64,000 nt of DNA from Anaerolineales bacterium (lineage in GTDB: Bacteria > Chloroflexota > Anaerolineae > Anaerolineales > UBA11858). The position numbers and the translations under genes were made by a program. The notes beneath the pieces are model-generated. The model was not told the origin of the DNA, searched no databases, and saw only the letters and a list, made by a program, of their open reading frames with translations. Shown here in pieces: positions 1 to 9,289 of the stretch (position 1 is its first letter; every line of letters begins with the position of its first letter). Where the stretch lies: assembly GCA_028278545.1 (NCBI GenBank), contig JANQED010000152.1, positions 186,001 through 250,000 of the forward strand, read 5' to 3'.

Positions 1-77
1 AGCCGTCCAAATATGATACTTCATGTCCGATATTATAGCACCAGAAGGCTTGGAGAGTATTGTATAATTACCTCATC

Positions 78-494
78 ATGGCTGCTCTCAACTATGATCA
101 GAAATCCCTGGACGAGTTAAGCCGTCAATTTGATCTGATCCTCGTAATCGCCTACGGCTCCCAAGTAACAGGTCACGCCGGACCAGATAGTGACACAGAT
201 ATTGGTGTTTTGCAGCGCACAGGCCGTATCCCCACTGACCAGTATGTTGATCTCAGCTATCAGCTTTCGCAAATTATCCACCCCGGCGACATCGACCTGG
301 TAGATTTCCGCCGCGTTCCAGGTTTACTCAGACACTTGGCATGTGAAACCGGGATGGTGCTTTTCGAAAGCGCGCCAGGGATGTTTGCCAACTTCAGGTT
401 ATTGGCCTGGAACCTATACCAGGATGAACGCACAGCTATTCGGCGCCATGATCGTGAGGCGACCCAGACCGCGTTACGGAGTTTTTCCCCATGA
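78..494 (+). CDS. mntA: MntA-type nucleotidyltransferase antitoxin
   Basis: Minimal nucleotidyltransferase of the MNT/HEPN toxin-antitoxin class. In characterised pairs MntA transfers AMP to a Tyr of HepT and silences it. The motif GSQVTGHAGPDSDTDIG (about residues 28-44) supplies the GS and the metal-binding D-x-D of the fold. The start is set at ATG 78 because a TATAAT box at 63-68 overlaps the in-frame TTG at 60, so the message would have almost no leader. The stop overlaps hepT by 4 nt (ATGA), so the two are translationally coupled. The C-terminus is short (138 aa in all), as usual for this family. Family call is firm; in vivo role is inferred. Confidence 0.88.
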   Translation: MAALNYDQKSLDELSRQFDLILVIAYGSQVTGHAGPDSDTDIGVLQRTGRIPTDQYVDLSYQLSQIIHPGDIDLVDFRRVPGLLRHLACETGMVLFESAPGMFANFRLLAWNLYQDERTAIRRHDREATQTALRSFSP

Positions 495-937
495 TGAGTC
501 CAGCAGATCGAGACGTGGTACGCCGCAAACTGGATCGTATCATCAAGTGTTTACAGCGTATCCAGGAAGCCCAGAGCAAAACCTTGGATGAGTATCTTTC
601 TGACCAGGATTTGCAGTACATCATGGAACGCCAATTAGAGTTGATCATTGGCGCGGCAGTAGATGCCAATGTACATATTCTGGCCCAGTCCGGCTTTGGC
701 ACCCCGGCAGATGCCTACACATCATTCACAGAACTTGCCCGCCACACGAAAGCTATCCCCTCGGGTTTAGCACAGCAGTTAGCGCCCGCAACAGGGTTGC
801 GCAACCGCCTGGCGCACGATTACGAAGAGATAGACCATACGCTCGTCTATGAAGGGCTTCGTGAGGCAATCGAGATTTTCCCCCAATACATTCGAGCGAT
901 CGAAAACTATCTGGCAAGTTTACCCTCTCAAGCATAA
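491..937 (+). CDS. hepT: HepT-like HEPN-domain RNase toxin
   Basis: DUF86/HEPN protein of 148 aa, all helical by appearance. The RX4HXY signature is intact as R104-NRLA-H109-D-Y111 (RNRLAHDY); Arg and His form the RNase site and the Tyr is the residue AMPylated by MntA in known systems. It overlaps mntA by 4 nt, antitoxin first, which is the common order. A second ATG follows at once (494), so the exact first codon is uncertain. A short GC hairpin follows the stop. Probably an active toxin, since no catalytic residue is missing. Confidence 0.88.
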   Translation: MMSPADRDVVRRKLDRIIKCLQRIQEAQSKTLDEYLSDQDLQYIMERQLELIIGAAVDANVHILAQSGFGTPADAYTSFTELARHTKAIPSGLAQQLAPATGLRNRLAHDYEEIDHTLVYEGLREAIEIFPQYIRAIENYLASLPSQA

Positions 938-967
938 ACCAGTTTCAATCCTGATTCTGCTTTCCAG

Positions 968-995
968 GTGCCGGGCTTCCCACTGAACCCGGCAC
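968..995 (+). terminator. Hairpin after hepT
   Basis: GTGCCGGG (968-975) pairs with CCCGGCAC (988-995) over a 12-nt loop. Only a weak T-rich tail (TATTTG) follows, so this may be a modest terminator of the mntA-hepT unit. Confidence 0.45.
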
Positions 996-1032
996 TATTT
1001 GCACATGAGAGTGAAATCCATACTCGCCATGC

Positions 1033-1038
1033 TATAAT
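1033..1038 (+). promoter_or_regulatory. Candidate -10 box of the mutase gene
   Basis: TATAAT about 130 nt upstream of the mutase ATG. No good -35 hexamer lies at 16-18 nt. Transcription starting near 1045 would include the whole structured leader. Confidence 0.4.
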
Positions 1039-1068
1039 TTCACGGCGCGATCTCTTTGCAAAACAGGC

Positions 1069-1131
1069 AGACTTCCGAAATCTTAGGCGCGTTCCTCTGG
1101 CACCAGTGGATGCGCTGGGGCTCGGAAGTCT
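1069..1131 (+). ncRNA. Structured 5' leader of the mutase gene
   Basis: AGACTTCCGA (1069-1078) pairs perfectly with TCGGAAGTCT (1122-1131). Inside, GGCGC (1087-1091) can pair with GCGCT, and a third short stem closes on a GCAC loop, giving an irregular extended hairpin between the -10 box and the ribosome-binding site. No T-run follows, so it is not a simple terminator. It lacks a recognisable B12 box. Whether it senses a ligand is unknown. Confidence 0.4.
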
Positions 1132-1169
1132 TTCACCCAGGTACAAGAACCCCACCTCAGGAGACAGGA

Positions 1170-2849
<1,680 letters not shown>

Positions 2850-2868
2850 GAAACGCTACCCAAAGAAA

Positions 2869-2905
2869 GGATGTGCTGCGGCAGCGTCACAGCACATCCT
2901 TTTTT
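2869..2905 (+). terminator. Intrinsic terminator after the mutase gene
   Basis: GGATGTGCTG (2869-2878) pairs perfectly with CAGCACATCC (2890-2899), followed by six T. It ends the mutase transcript 20 nt past the stop. Confidence 0.85.
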
Positions 2906-2931
2906 CAGTGGATTCCGCGCAGGATTTTCAC

Positions 2932-3531
2932 ATGAGAGCACCCCCTATCATCTGGTTCTTAGCACTCTTACTGGTCATCGCCGGGTACACCCTCCTTGGG
3001 CCGGTCGAAAAAACCCTCGGGGGCAATGTCCGCGTAGTTTATCTGCACGGAGCCTGGGTCTGGGCGGCGCTGGCTGCCTTCAGCGCCGCCGGGTTCGTTG
3101 GGCTGATCGGGTTGGTTGCACGCCAACACCGCTTGCATCCCTGGTCACGCGCCTTAGGGCGCACGGGCCTGTTCTTCTGGATCACATATCTGCCCCTCTC
3201 GCTGTGGGCCATGCAGACCAATTGGAACGGACTCTTCCTGGCAGAACCGCGCTGGCGCGTGGCGCTGATCTTCTCGATCGGCGGCGTTTTGCTGCAAATC
3301 GGGCTGACGCTGCTCGAAAACCCCCTCTGGGCCTCGGTTTTCAACTTAGTCTACATCATCGCCCTGTGGGCTGTCCTGCAAACCACTGCAAACGTGATGC
3401 ACCCACCGTCACCGATCCTCGAATCGAATGCCTGGCGCATTCAGCTTTACTTCGCATCCCTGACCATCCTGACGATGCTGGCGGCCTGGCAAATGAGCCG
3501 CTGGTGGCTGGCTCTGGAAACCGAAGGGTAA
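2932..3531 (+). CDS. Six-helix integral membrane protein, unknown function
   Basis: A 199-aa hydrophobic protein with about six membrane spans. The segment VRVVYLHGAWVWAAL, with a His next to the second span, loosely recalls heme-handling cytochrome c assembly proteins of the CcmC/CcsA type, but the WWD signature is absent, so no function is assigned. ATG 2932 is preferred: the longer frame would start inside the mutase gene and read through its terminator. The next gene begins 3 nt after the stop, so the two are probably co-transcribed. Confidence 0.6.
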   Translation: MRAPPIIWFLALLLVIAGYTLLGPVEKTLGGNVRVVYLHGAWVWAALAAFSAAGFVGLIGLVARQHRLHPWSRALGRTGLFFWITYLPLSLWAMQTNWNGLFLAEPRWRVALIFSIGGVLLQIGLTLLENPLWASVFNLVYIIALWAVLQTTANVMHPPSPILESNAWRIQLYFASLTILTMLAAWQMSRWWLALETEG

Positions 3532-3534
3532 CCT

Positions 3535-4731
3535 GTGAACTCCTTTTCCCGCCAAATCGCCCAGGACTTCAAGGCAATCCAGCGCCCGCTGCGGGTGCAA
3601 ATCCTGGTCTTCACCTTCATCCGCCTGATCTTCAACACCTTGTTCCGCATGGTGTACCCTTTCCTGCCGGTTTTCAGCCGCGGCCTGGGGGTCGATATCG
3701 CCACTTTGTCCCTGGCACTGACCAATCGTTACCTGGCGGGGATGTTGGGGCCTTTCCTGGCATCTTTCGCTGATCATCGCGGGCGGAAAATCGGTATGCT
3801 CTTTGGGGTGGGCATGTTCACCGCCGGGGCCTTCATCATGGTACTCTGGCCCTCCTTTCCCTCCTTTGTGGTTATGCTGATCCTGACCACATTGGGGAAA
3901 TCTGGTTTCGAACCGTCCATGCTGGCCTACCTGGGAGACCGCATCCCTTACCAAAGGCGCGGTCTCCCATTTTCTTTCACCGAGTTAGGCTGGTCGCTGA
4001 GCTTCTTCCTGGGGATCCCGTTGATCAGCCTCTTGATTGCGCAGAGGGGTTGGATGTTACCCTTTGGTCTTCTGACTCTCTTAGGATGCGGCGCGGGGTT
4101 CGTGCTGCTCTTCCTGGTTCCGCGTGATACCCCCTCCGATGAGAAGCAAACCAACCCCTTGCTCAATATTCGGGATGTGCTCAAATTCCCTCCAGCCGTG
4201 GCTGGACTTGTCATAGGGATGTCAGGCTCAACGGCAAACGAAGTCATCAACCTAGTCTTTGGGGTTTGGATGGAAGACTCTTTTGGACTCATGATCATCG
4301 CCCTGGGAGGCGCGGCGGCAGTGATCGGTTTGGCTGAACTGGGAGGCGAAACATTGGCCGGCGGGTTGGTAGATAGATTTGGCAAGGGACGTGCTATAAA
4401 AGTGGGCCTGATCGCCAATTGTTTCGCAGCATTGCTTTTCCCCCTGATTGGCAGCAACGCCGTAGGAGCTGTGATCAGCTTATTCATATTCTTCATCACT
4501 TTCGAATTTTGGTTAGTCAGCAGCATCCCCATGATGACCGAGATCATGCCTGGCGCTCGGGCAACGCTGATGGCTCTTAATGTGGCCGGTCTATCCCTGG
4601 GCCGCGCCCTCGGCACATTGGTGGGGCCCATACTCTATGATTGGGGCATCGGTGCGAGTGCGGGTGCTGCGATCGTTTTCAACCTTGTGGCTATCCTCGC
4701 CCTTCGCCGGGTAAGCAAAGTTGTCAGTTAA
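3535..4731 (+). CDS. MFS transporter
   Basis: A 398-aa major facilitator with about twelve membrane spans. The loop between spans 2 and 3 carries FASFADHRGRKIGML, the MFS motif-A pattern (GxxxDRxGRR) in altered form, and a second such loop (GGLVDRFGKGRAIK) lies in the C-terminal half. Substrate unknown. The start is GTG 3535, 3 nt after the preceding stop. No regulator is adjacent. Drug or metabolite efflux is the usual role of this branch, which is inference only. Confidence 0.8.
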   Translation: MNSFSRQIAQDFKAIQRPLRVQILVFTFIRLIFNTLFRMVYPFLPVFSRGLGVDIATLSLALTNRYLAGMLGPFLASFADHRGRKIGMLFGVGMFTAGAFIMVLWPSFPSFVVMLILTTLGKSGFEPSMLAYLGDRIPYQRRGLPFSFTELGWSLSFFLGIPLISLLIAQRGWMLPFGLLTLLGCGAGFVLLFLVPRDTPSDEKQTNPLLNIRDVLKFPPAVAGLVIGMSGSTANEVINLVFGVWMEDSFGLMIIALGGAAAVIGLAELGGETLAGGLVDRFGKGRAIKVGLIANCFAALLFPLIGSNAVGAVISLFIFFITFEFWLVSSIPMMTEIMPGARATLMALNVAGLSLGRALGTLVGPILYDWGIGASAGAAIVFNLVAILALRRVSKVVS

Positions 4732-4824
4732 TGGAAACCCCACATAGGTTTTTGCGTGAGGCTTGCGACGAGTCTTTTACCAAGGCGGTACTTTCGTCCC
4801 CTTATGCGCGAACACCGATTCCCG

Positions 4825-4830
4825 TATAAT
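4825..4830 (+). promoter_or_regulatory. -10 box 7 nt before the LysM gene start
   Basis: TATAAT with only 7 nt to ATG 4838 and no Shine-Dalgarno between, consistent with a leaderless message. No clear -35 is visible at 17 nt. Confidence 0.5.
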
Positions 4831-4837
4831 TCTCCCC

Positions 4838-5617
4838 ATGAGATCACGTCTCTTCCTTAGTTTGTCCATCTGGTTGATGCTGTTTGGCTTCGCGCTTCCA
4901 GCCCTGGCTGCCCCAAGCCCTCAATCGACGACCATCCCGACGCCTACACCCGGCCCCGATGGGCGAATCATCTATATCGTCCAACCAGGGGATACTCTCT
5001 GGCGGATTGCCGCCCTGGCAGACATTTCCATCGACCAACTACGCGCCTTGAACAACCTTACAGCCTCAGATGTGATTGCCCCGGGGGATGAGATTTTCCT
5101 CGGCTTGGGCGGGCCAGCCACCCCCATCCCCCTCGCCCAGCCGACTGTCACCCCCACCCCATCCGGTCCTACGCCCACCCCTGAAATGGGTTATGGCAGC
5201 CTCTGTGTGATCCTCTATGACGATGCCAACGGCGACGCCATCCGGCAGGAGGAGGAGCCTTCCATCCCCGGGGGGGCGATCAGCATCAGCAATACCGATG
5301 GCTCACTGTCCATCACCGAAGACACACTCAGCGGCCTGGACCATTTCTGCGTCGAGAACCTGGAAGAGGGGGAATACAACATCACCGTCGGCATCCCCGA
5401 AGGATACAACCCGACCACAGCCTCGAATGCCAGCATCATGCTGAACGGCGGGGATGAAACCTATATGGACTTTGGCGCTCAACCTAACTCAGAGACCCTG
5501 GCCGCCGCCCCCGCGCCTGTAGGAACTGGTAGGTCGCCATTACTAGGGATTGTCGGCGGCTTGATCTTATTGCTAGGTATCGGTTTGGGGATTTATGCTG
5601 CGCTGATGAAGCGCTAA
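4838..5617 (+). CDS. Secreted, membrane-anchored LysM protein
   Basis: A 259-aa surface protein. Order: signal peptide (residues 1-25, ending ALPALAA), Pro-Thr linker, one LysM repeat (about 45-90, YIVQPGDTLWRIA ... LNNL ... APGDEIFLG) that binds peptidoglycan or related glycans, a second PTPTP linker, a SdrD/Cna-B-like beta domain (DANGDAIRQEEEPSIPGG ... YNITVGIPEGY), and a C-terminal membrane span ending in KR. No LPxTG motif, so anchoring is by the helix. ATG 4838 is fixed by the signal peptide and by the nearby -10 box. It converges on galE. Confidence 0.85.
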   Translation: MRSRLFLSLSIWLMLFGFALPALAAPSPQSTTIPTPTPGPDGRIIYIVQPGDTLWRIAALADISIDQLRALNNLTASDVIAPGDEIFLGLGGPATPIPLAQPTVTPTPSGPTPTPEMGYGSLCVILYDDANGDAIRQEEEPSIPGGAISISNTDGSLSITEDTLSGLDHFCVENLEEGEYNITVGIPEGYNPTTASNASIMLNGGDETYMDFGAQPNSETLAAAPAPVGTGRSPLLGIVGGLILLLGIGLGIYAALMKR

Positions 5618-5650
5618 AGCCAGCAAAGGGATGATCAAATGGGCGTATTT

Positions 5651-6625
5651 CTATTCATACCCATTAGGGTGCGACTGGTGCCACTCCCAGGCGCTGGCGA
5701 TGATATCCCCCAAATCTGGGATTTGTGGTCGCCAGCCCAACTCCTGGCGAATGCGTTCCGAGGAGGCCACTAAGCGGGGGGCATCCCCTGGCCGGCGAGG
5801 CGTCTCTTCGGCGGGGATAGGGTGTCCGGTCACCGCGCGGGCCGTCTCGATGACTTCTCGAACCGAATAACCCGCGCCGTTCCCCAAGTTGTAGACAAGC
5901 TTATCGCGATCCTCCAGGGCCTCTAAAGCCAACAAATGCGCGGAGATCAAATCCGTGATATGGATGTAATCGCGGATGCAGGTACCATCGGGGGTAGGAT
6001 AGTTCGTGCCGAAAATATACACCTGGTCGCGCTGACCCAGCGGGACTTGCAGAGTCAAAGGGATGAGATGGGATTCTGGCTGATGGGCTTCCCCGCGATG
6101 CGGGAAACCGCCCGCGGCGTTGAAATAACGCAAGGCAGCGTAATGTAGACCATAGATTTTTCTGTACCAATCCAAAGCCTGCTCGATCATCAACTTGGTA
6201 TGGCCGTAAACGTTGGTGGGGCCTAATGGCGACTGCTCACTGAGCGGCTCGTCGCACGACTGATAGACCGCCGCCGTAGAGGAAAGCACAAAACGTTTAA
6301 TACCCGCCTGAACAGATAACTCGATCAACTGCAACGAATTGCTCAAGTTGTTCTGAAAATATAGCCCCGGGTCTTGCATGCTCACGCCGGCTTCGATGAA
6401 GGCTGCGAAGTGCATCACCGCATCAAAGGGACGCAGTTTGAGCGCGGCTTCCAACGCGGCCTTGTCAGCCAGATCGCCCTCGACGAAGTCTGCCCCCTCG
6501 GGGACCGCCAGCCGATGTCCCGTGACCAGTGAATCGTACACCGTGACGGTATGTCCGTTCTGTAAAAGGGTTTCGGCGGCAGTAGAACCAATATAGCCCG
6601 CACCGCCAGTAACGAAGATATTCAT
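5651..6625 (-). CDS. galE: UDP-glucose 4-epimerase
   Basis: A 324-aa extended short-chain dehydrogenase that interconverts UDP-glucose and UDP-galactose in the cytoplasm. It has the NAD-binding TGGAGYIGS at the N-terminus, a Ser-Ser-Thr active-site strand (LSSTAAVY), the catalytic YGHTK pair and the family block YFNAAG. Length matches GalE (about 330). It lies upstream of no other sugar gene on its strand, but a glycosyltransferase gene is 1.5 kb away. Specificity for glucose versus GlcNAc cannot be read from the sequence. Confidence 0.93.
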   Translation of the reverse strand: MNIFVTGGAGYIGSTAAETLLQNGHTVTVYDSLVTGHRLAVPEGADFVEGDLADKAALEAALKLRPFDAVMHFAAFIEAGVSMQDPGLYFQNNLSNSLQLIELSVQAGIKRFVLSSTAAVYQSCDEPLSEQSPLGPTNVYGHTKLMIEQALDWYRKIYGLHYAALRYFNAAGGFPHRGEAHQPESHLIPLTLQVPLGQRDQVYIFGTNYPTPDGTCIRDYIHITDLISAHLLALEALEDRDKLVYNLGNGAGYSVREVIETARAVTGHPIPAEETPRRPGDAPRLVASSERIRQELGWRPQIPDLGDIIASAWEWHQSHPNGYE

Positions 6626-6681
6626 TTTTCCCAGTCTTTCATAATCCTATAACGTCGCTGCGACTGATTTCTGACAAGGCA

Positions 6682-7080
6682 TCAAGCCTTTGCCATCACA
6701 CGCTTCATGAAGCGCTCTTTTTCGACAACAGCGCGCCAGTGAGTGCCCTCGCCGACCTTCTCTTGGTCATCCCAGGCTGCTATCGATAACTTGACGCGGT
6801 TTTTGACCACTTCCAATACCTCGGCAAAGATTTTAACCTGCGCGTTGACCGGTGTGGCGGCGAGATGTTTGACATCGACCTGAATGCCCACGCTCATGAA
6901 ACCTTCGGGCAAATACTCGGCGACCAGCCGGTTGGAGACACGCTCCATGAACGAGATCATCCAGGGAGTACCAAGAACGCGCTCGTCACCACTGCCGATG
7001 TGATAGGCGGTGTGCTGGTCATCAACAATAAAAGTCTCCTCTCGCGTAAGGCCAGGGGAGAGCAAGGATGCGAGTTGCAT
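6682..7080 (-). CDS. FlK-like hotdog thioesterase
   Basis: A 132-aa single hotdog-fold protein of the fluoroacetyl-CoA thioesterase (FlK) family. Thr38, Glu46 and His72 have the same spacing (8 and 26 residues) as the Thr42/Glu50/His76 triad of FlK, and Gly65 matches FlK Gly69. It probably hydrolyses a short acyl-CoA in the cytoplasm; fluoroacetate resistance should not be assumed since the family is widespread. It stands alone between galE and a glycosyltransferase on the same strand. Confidence 0.75.
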   Translation of the reverse strand: MQLASLLSPGLTREETFIVDDQHTAYHIGSGDERVLGTPWMISFMERVSNRLVAEYLPEGFMSVGIQVDVKHLAATPVNAQVKIFAEVLEVVKNRVKLSIAAWDDQEKVGEGTHWRAVVEKERFMKRVMAKA

Positions 7081-7140
7081 TTTGAATCACCTCTCTCAAA
7101 AACGACAGGCCGCCGATTGGCTCATTTGCTGATGCGTTTT

Positions 7141-8160
7141 TCATGCTGCTGCCCACCAATCTCGCCCTTCGCGCAAGCCAAAAGCATTCAACCGCGCTCT
7201 GATTATCCCACGGGCCCCGCGAGCGCCAACCGCAGCCAACACAGCCGGGTTCTGACAGCGTCGCCACCAATCGGGCAATTCTTCAGGCGAGATAATCGGC
7301 TTTCCTCGACGGGTCTTGCCGATTTTCCTGGGGTCGATATCTACAAAGACCACCACAGGGACGTCTTCTTCGCGCATAAGCAGCTTGCCCAAACGACGCC
7401 CCATCATGCCTGCGCCCCAAATGATGACGGCATCTCGATCTGCCAGTGGGCCGCGCTTCAAAAAATGGGCTTTGGCTCGCAGAAAATTCTCTAACGAATA
7501 GCGGCTGTCGGTGCGGGTTATCCGTTTGGGGTGCTCGCGCCATTTTAACAAAACCTGGGGGATTTTGGCAAACTTGGCACCGGCCAGGTACATGCGCAGA
7601 TACAGATCATAATCTTCAGGCCAGCCGCGTTCGCGATAGCCCCCCATCCGCTCCAGCCATTCTGCCCGGAAAGTCACGCTGGGGTTAGGCAGGGGGCTTT
7701 CGACAAAGATCTCCCGCTTGATATCTTCATCGCTGACCAGCGAATTCAGCCATTCGACATAGATGCGAAACCCCTCACGAACCGATTCACTGGGGAAGGC
7801 CCTTACCAGACAGCTTACCGCGGCAACTTCGGGATGTTCCTCAAGATAATCGACCTGCTTTTCCAGGCGTTGGGGGTGGGCACGATCATCTGCGTCCATG
7901 CGGGCCACGAAGCGCGCTTTACATGCCCTCAAGCCGGCTGCAGAGGCTTCGATCACCCCTCCATGGGGGCAAGAAAGGACCCGAAAGCGGCTATCACGCG
8001 CGGCCCAGTCCCGCAGCATCCCCAAAGTATCATCCTGCGAACCATCATCGACAGCGACGACCTCAAAATCGCTGAGTGTCTGTCGAGTAAGGGATTCTAA
8101 AGTCTCCTCCAAAGTCTCGGCGGCGTTGTAGCAAGGCAGCAGCACAGACACAGCGGGCAT
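7141..8160 (-). CDS. Family 2 glycosyltransferase with C-terminal Rossmann-like domain
   Basis: A 339-aa protein. The N-terminal half is a GT-A glycosyltransferase: VSVLLPCYNAAETLEETL, DDGSQDDT, and the metal-binding ARMDADDRAHPQRL. From about residue 245 a second domain follows (AVIIWGAGMMGRRLGKLL ... VVVFVDIDPRKIGK), which resembles the nucleotide-binding start of sugar acyltransferases or dehydrogenases. It probably adds a sugar to a surface glycan. The start is put at ATG 8160: the ATG at 8169 lies in the -10 box (TACAAT, 8173-8168), and 8160 is 7 nt beyond it, a leaderless arrangement. Confidence 0.8.
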   Translation of the reverse strand: MPAVSVLLPCYNAAETLEETLESLTRQTLSDFEVVAVDDGSQDDTLGMLRDWAARDSRFRVLSCPHGGVIEASAAGLRACKARFVARMDADDRAHPQRLEKQVDYLEEHPEVAAVSCLVRAFPSESVREGFRIYVEWLNSLVSDEDIKREIFVESPLPNPSVTFRAEWLERMGGYRERGWPEDYDLYLRMYLAGAKFAKIPQVLLKWREHPKRITRTDSRYSLENFLRAKAHFLKRGPLADRDAVIIWGAGMMGRRLGKLLMREEDVPVVVFVDIDPRKIGKTRRGKPIISPEELPDWWRRCQNPAVLAAVGARGARGIIRARLNAFGLREGRDWWAAA

Positions 8161-8167
8161 GAAGGCC

Positions 8168-8220
8168 ATTGTAACGCCAATTAGAGATGCTTGCAAACTC
8201 GCCGCATCACGCGGTATGAT
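8168..8220. promoter_or_regulatory. Divergent promoters sharing one palindromic -35 hexamer
   Basis: TTGCAA at 8191-8196 is its own reverse complement. Leftward it is followed after 17 nt by TACAAT (8173-8168) for the glycosyltransferase. Rightward it is followed after 18 nt by TATGAT (8215-8220) for mscS. The two promoters therefore cannot hold polymerase at the same time. Confidence 0.6.
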
Positions 8221-8249
8221 TCGCGCCTGAATAGATTGGAGGCGAATTG

Positions 8250-9065
8250 ATGGATATTTCTGCGACCTTACAAGAACTGCTGGCTGATTTCCTGGCTTTT
8301 TTGCCCAACCTGCTGGTGTCATTGGTCATTTTCGTCATCGGCTTGTATCTGGCAGGCTTGTTGACTAAAATCGTGCGCCGGGCGATGGAAATGCGCAATA
8401 GCGACCCGGAGATTACCATACTGATCTCTCAAATTACCCGCTGGACTGTTCTGATCCTGGGCATTGTGCTTGCGCTGGAGCAGATTGGCTTCGATCTGAC
8501 AGCCTTCCTGGCAGGGGTGGGCATCCTGGGATTTACGGTGGGGTTTGCCCTGCAAGATGTCAGCAAGAACTTCGTCTCGGGGTTGCTCCTGCTCCTTGAC
8601 CAACCCTTTGATATTGGAGATGTCGTTGAAATTGGCGAGTATATCGGCACGGTAGCCACCGTGGATATCCGCGCCACCGAGATCTACACCTTCGACGGCC
8701 AGAACGTGCTGATCCCAAACGGGGATGTGTTCACCAGCGCCATCAAAAACTACAGCCGCTATGATAAACGCCGCGTGGAAATCAAGCTCGGGGTCGCTTA
8801 TCGCAGTGATCTCGAGTTTGTGAAGCAAACCATCCTTGAAATTGTATCGGCCCTCGAAGGCGTACTGGACGATCCAGCTCCCTTTGTATGGTTCAACAAC
8901 CTTGGGGAATCGAAAATCGAACTGACGGCTTACTTTTGGGTTGACCAGAGCAAGACTAACGTTGGTGAGCTGACTGATACTGCGATAACCAGGATCGTGA
9001 ACACCTTTGTTGAGGAAGGCATCGAGATCCCCTACCCGACTCAAAAGGTGCATCTGGTTCAATGA
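8250..9065 (+). CDS. mscS: MscS-family mechanosensitive channel
   Basis: A 271-aa inner-membrane channel that opens under membrane tension and releases solutes at osmotic downshock. Three N-terminal membrane spans are visible; the pore helix region is FLAGVGILGFTVGFALQDVSKNFVSG, followed by the signature LDQPFDIGDVVEIGEYIGTV and IPNGDVFTSAIKNYS of the beta domain. Length matches E. coli MscS (286). ATG 8250 is chosen over TTG 8247 because GGAGG lies 7 nt upstream. A hairpin terminator follows 35 nt after the stop. Confidence 0.92.
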   Translation: MDISATLQELLADFLAFLPNLLVSLVIFVIGLYLAGLLTKIVRRAMEMRNSDPEITILISQITRWTVLILGIVLALEQIGFDLTAFLAGVGILGFTVGFALQDVSKNFVSGLLLLLDQPFDIGDVVEIGEYIGTVATVDIRATEIYTFDGQNVLIPNGDVFTSAIKNYSRYDKRRVEIKLGVAYRSDLEFVKQTILEIVSALEGVLDDPAPFVWFNNLGESKIELTAYFWVDQSKTNVGELTDTAITRIVNTFVEEGIEIPYPTQKVHLVQ

Positions 9066-9099
9066 GAAGCTCGACATAGCGTTTCTTCTCTCGGAACAC

Positions 9100-9131
9100 A
9101 AAAGGAGGCGCCAGCAACGGCATCTCCTTTT
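9100..9131 (+). terminator. Terminator after mscS
   Basis: AAAAGGAG (9100-9107) pairs with CTCCTTTT (9124-9131), with GCC/GGC continuing the stem inside. The A-rich 5' arm and T-rich 3' arm let it act on either strand. Confidence 0.7.
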
Positions 9132-9168
9132 AGTTGACCTTAATTCCGTTTAGCGCGATGCTGCTCGT

Positions 9169-9234
9169 TGAGCGGAAGTCGAAATGCCGCATTTTCTCTA
9201 TTCACATCCCTTCGACTAGGCCGCCCTCCGCTCA
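9169..9234. repeat. Imperfect inverted repeat between mscS and the PLP-enzyme gene
   Basis: TGAGCGGAAGTCGAA (9169-9183) is mirrored by TTCGACT (9211-9217) and TCCGCTCA (9227-9234), with a 9-nt insertion between the halves of the right arm. It looks like a decayed interspersed palindrome rather than a terminator. Confidence 0.5.
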
Positions 9235-9289
9235 GGGAGTTGTTGTTTTCTTGATCCGCAAGTTAGATTAGACTCGGTTCCCCCTGAGG

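Noticed and set aside
938-1169. Cobalamin riboswitch before the mutase
   Set aside because: No B12-box sequence, and the structured part is only about 63 nt.
8160-8322. Longer glycosyltransferase frames (starts at 8322 or 8169)
   Set aside because: They read through the promoter, and the extra residues have no family resemblance.
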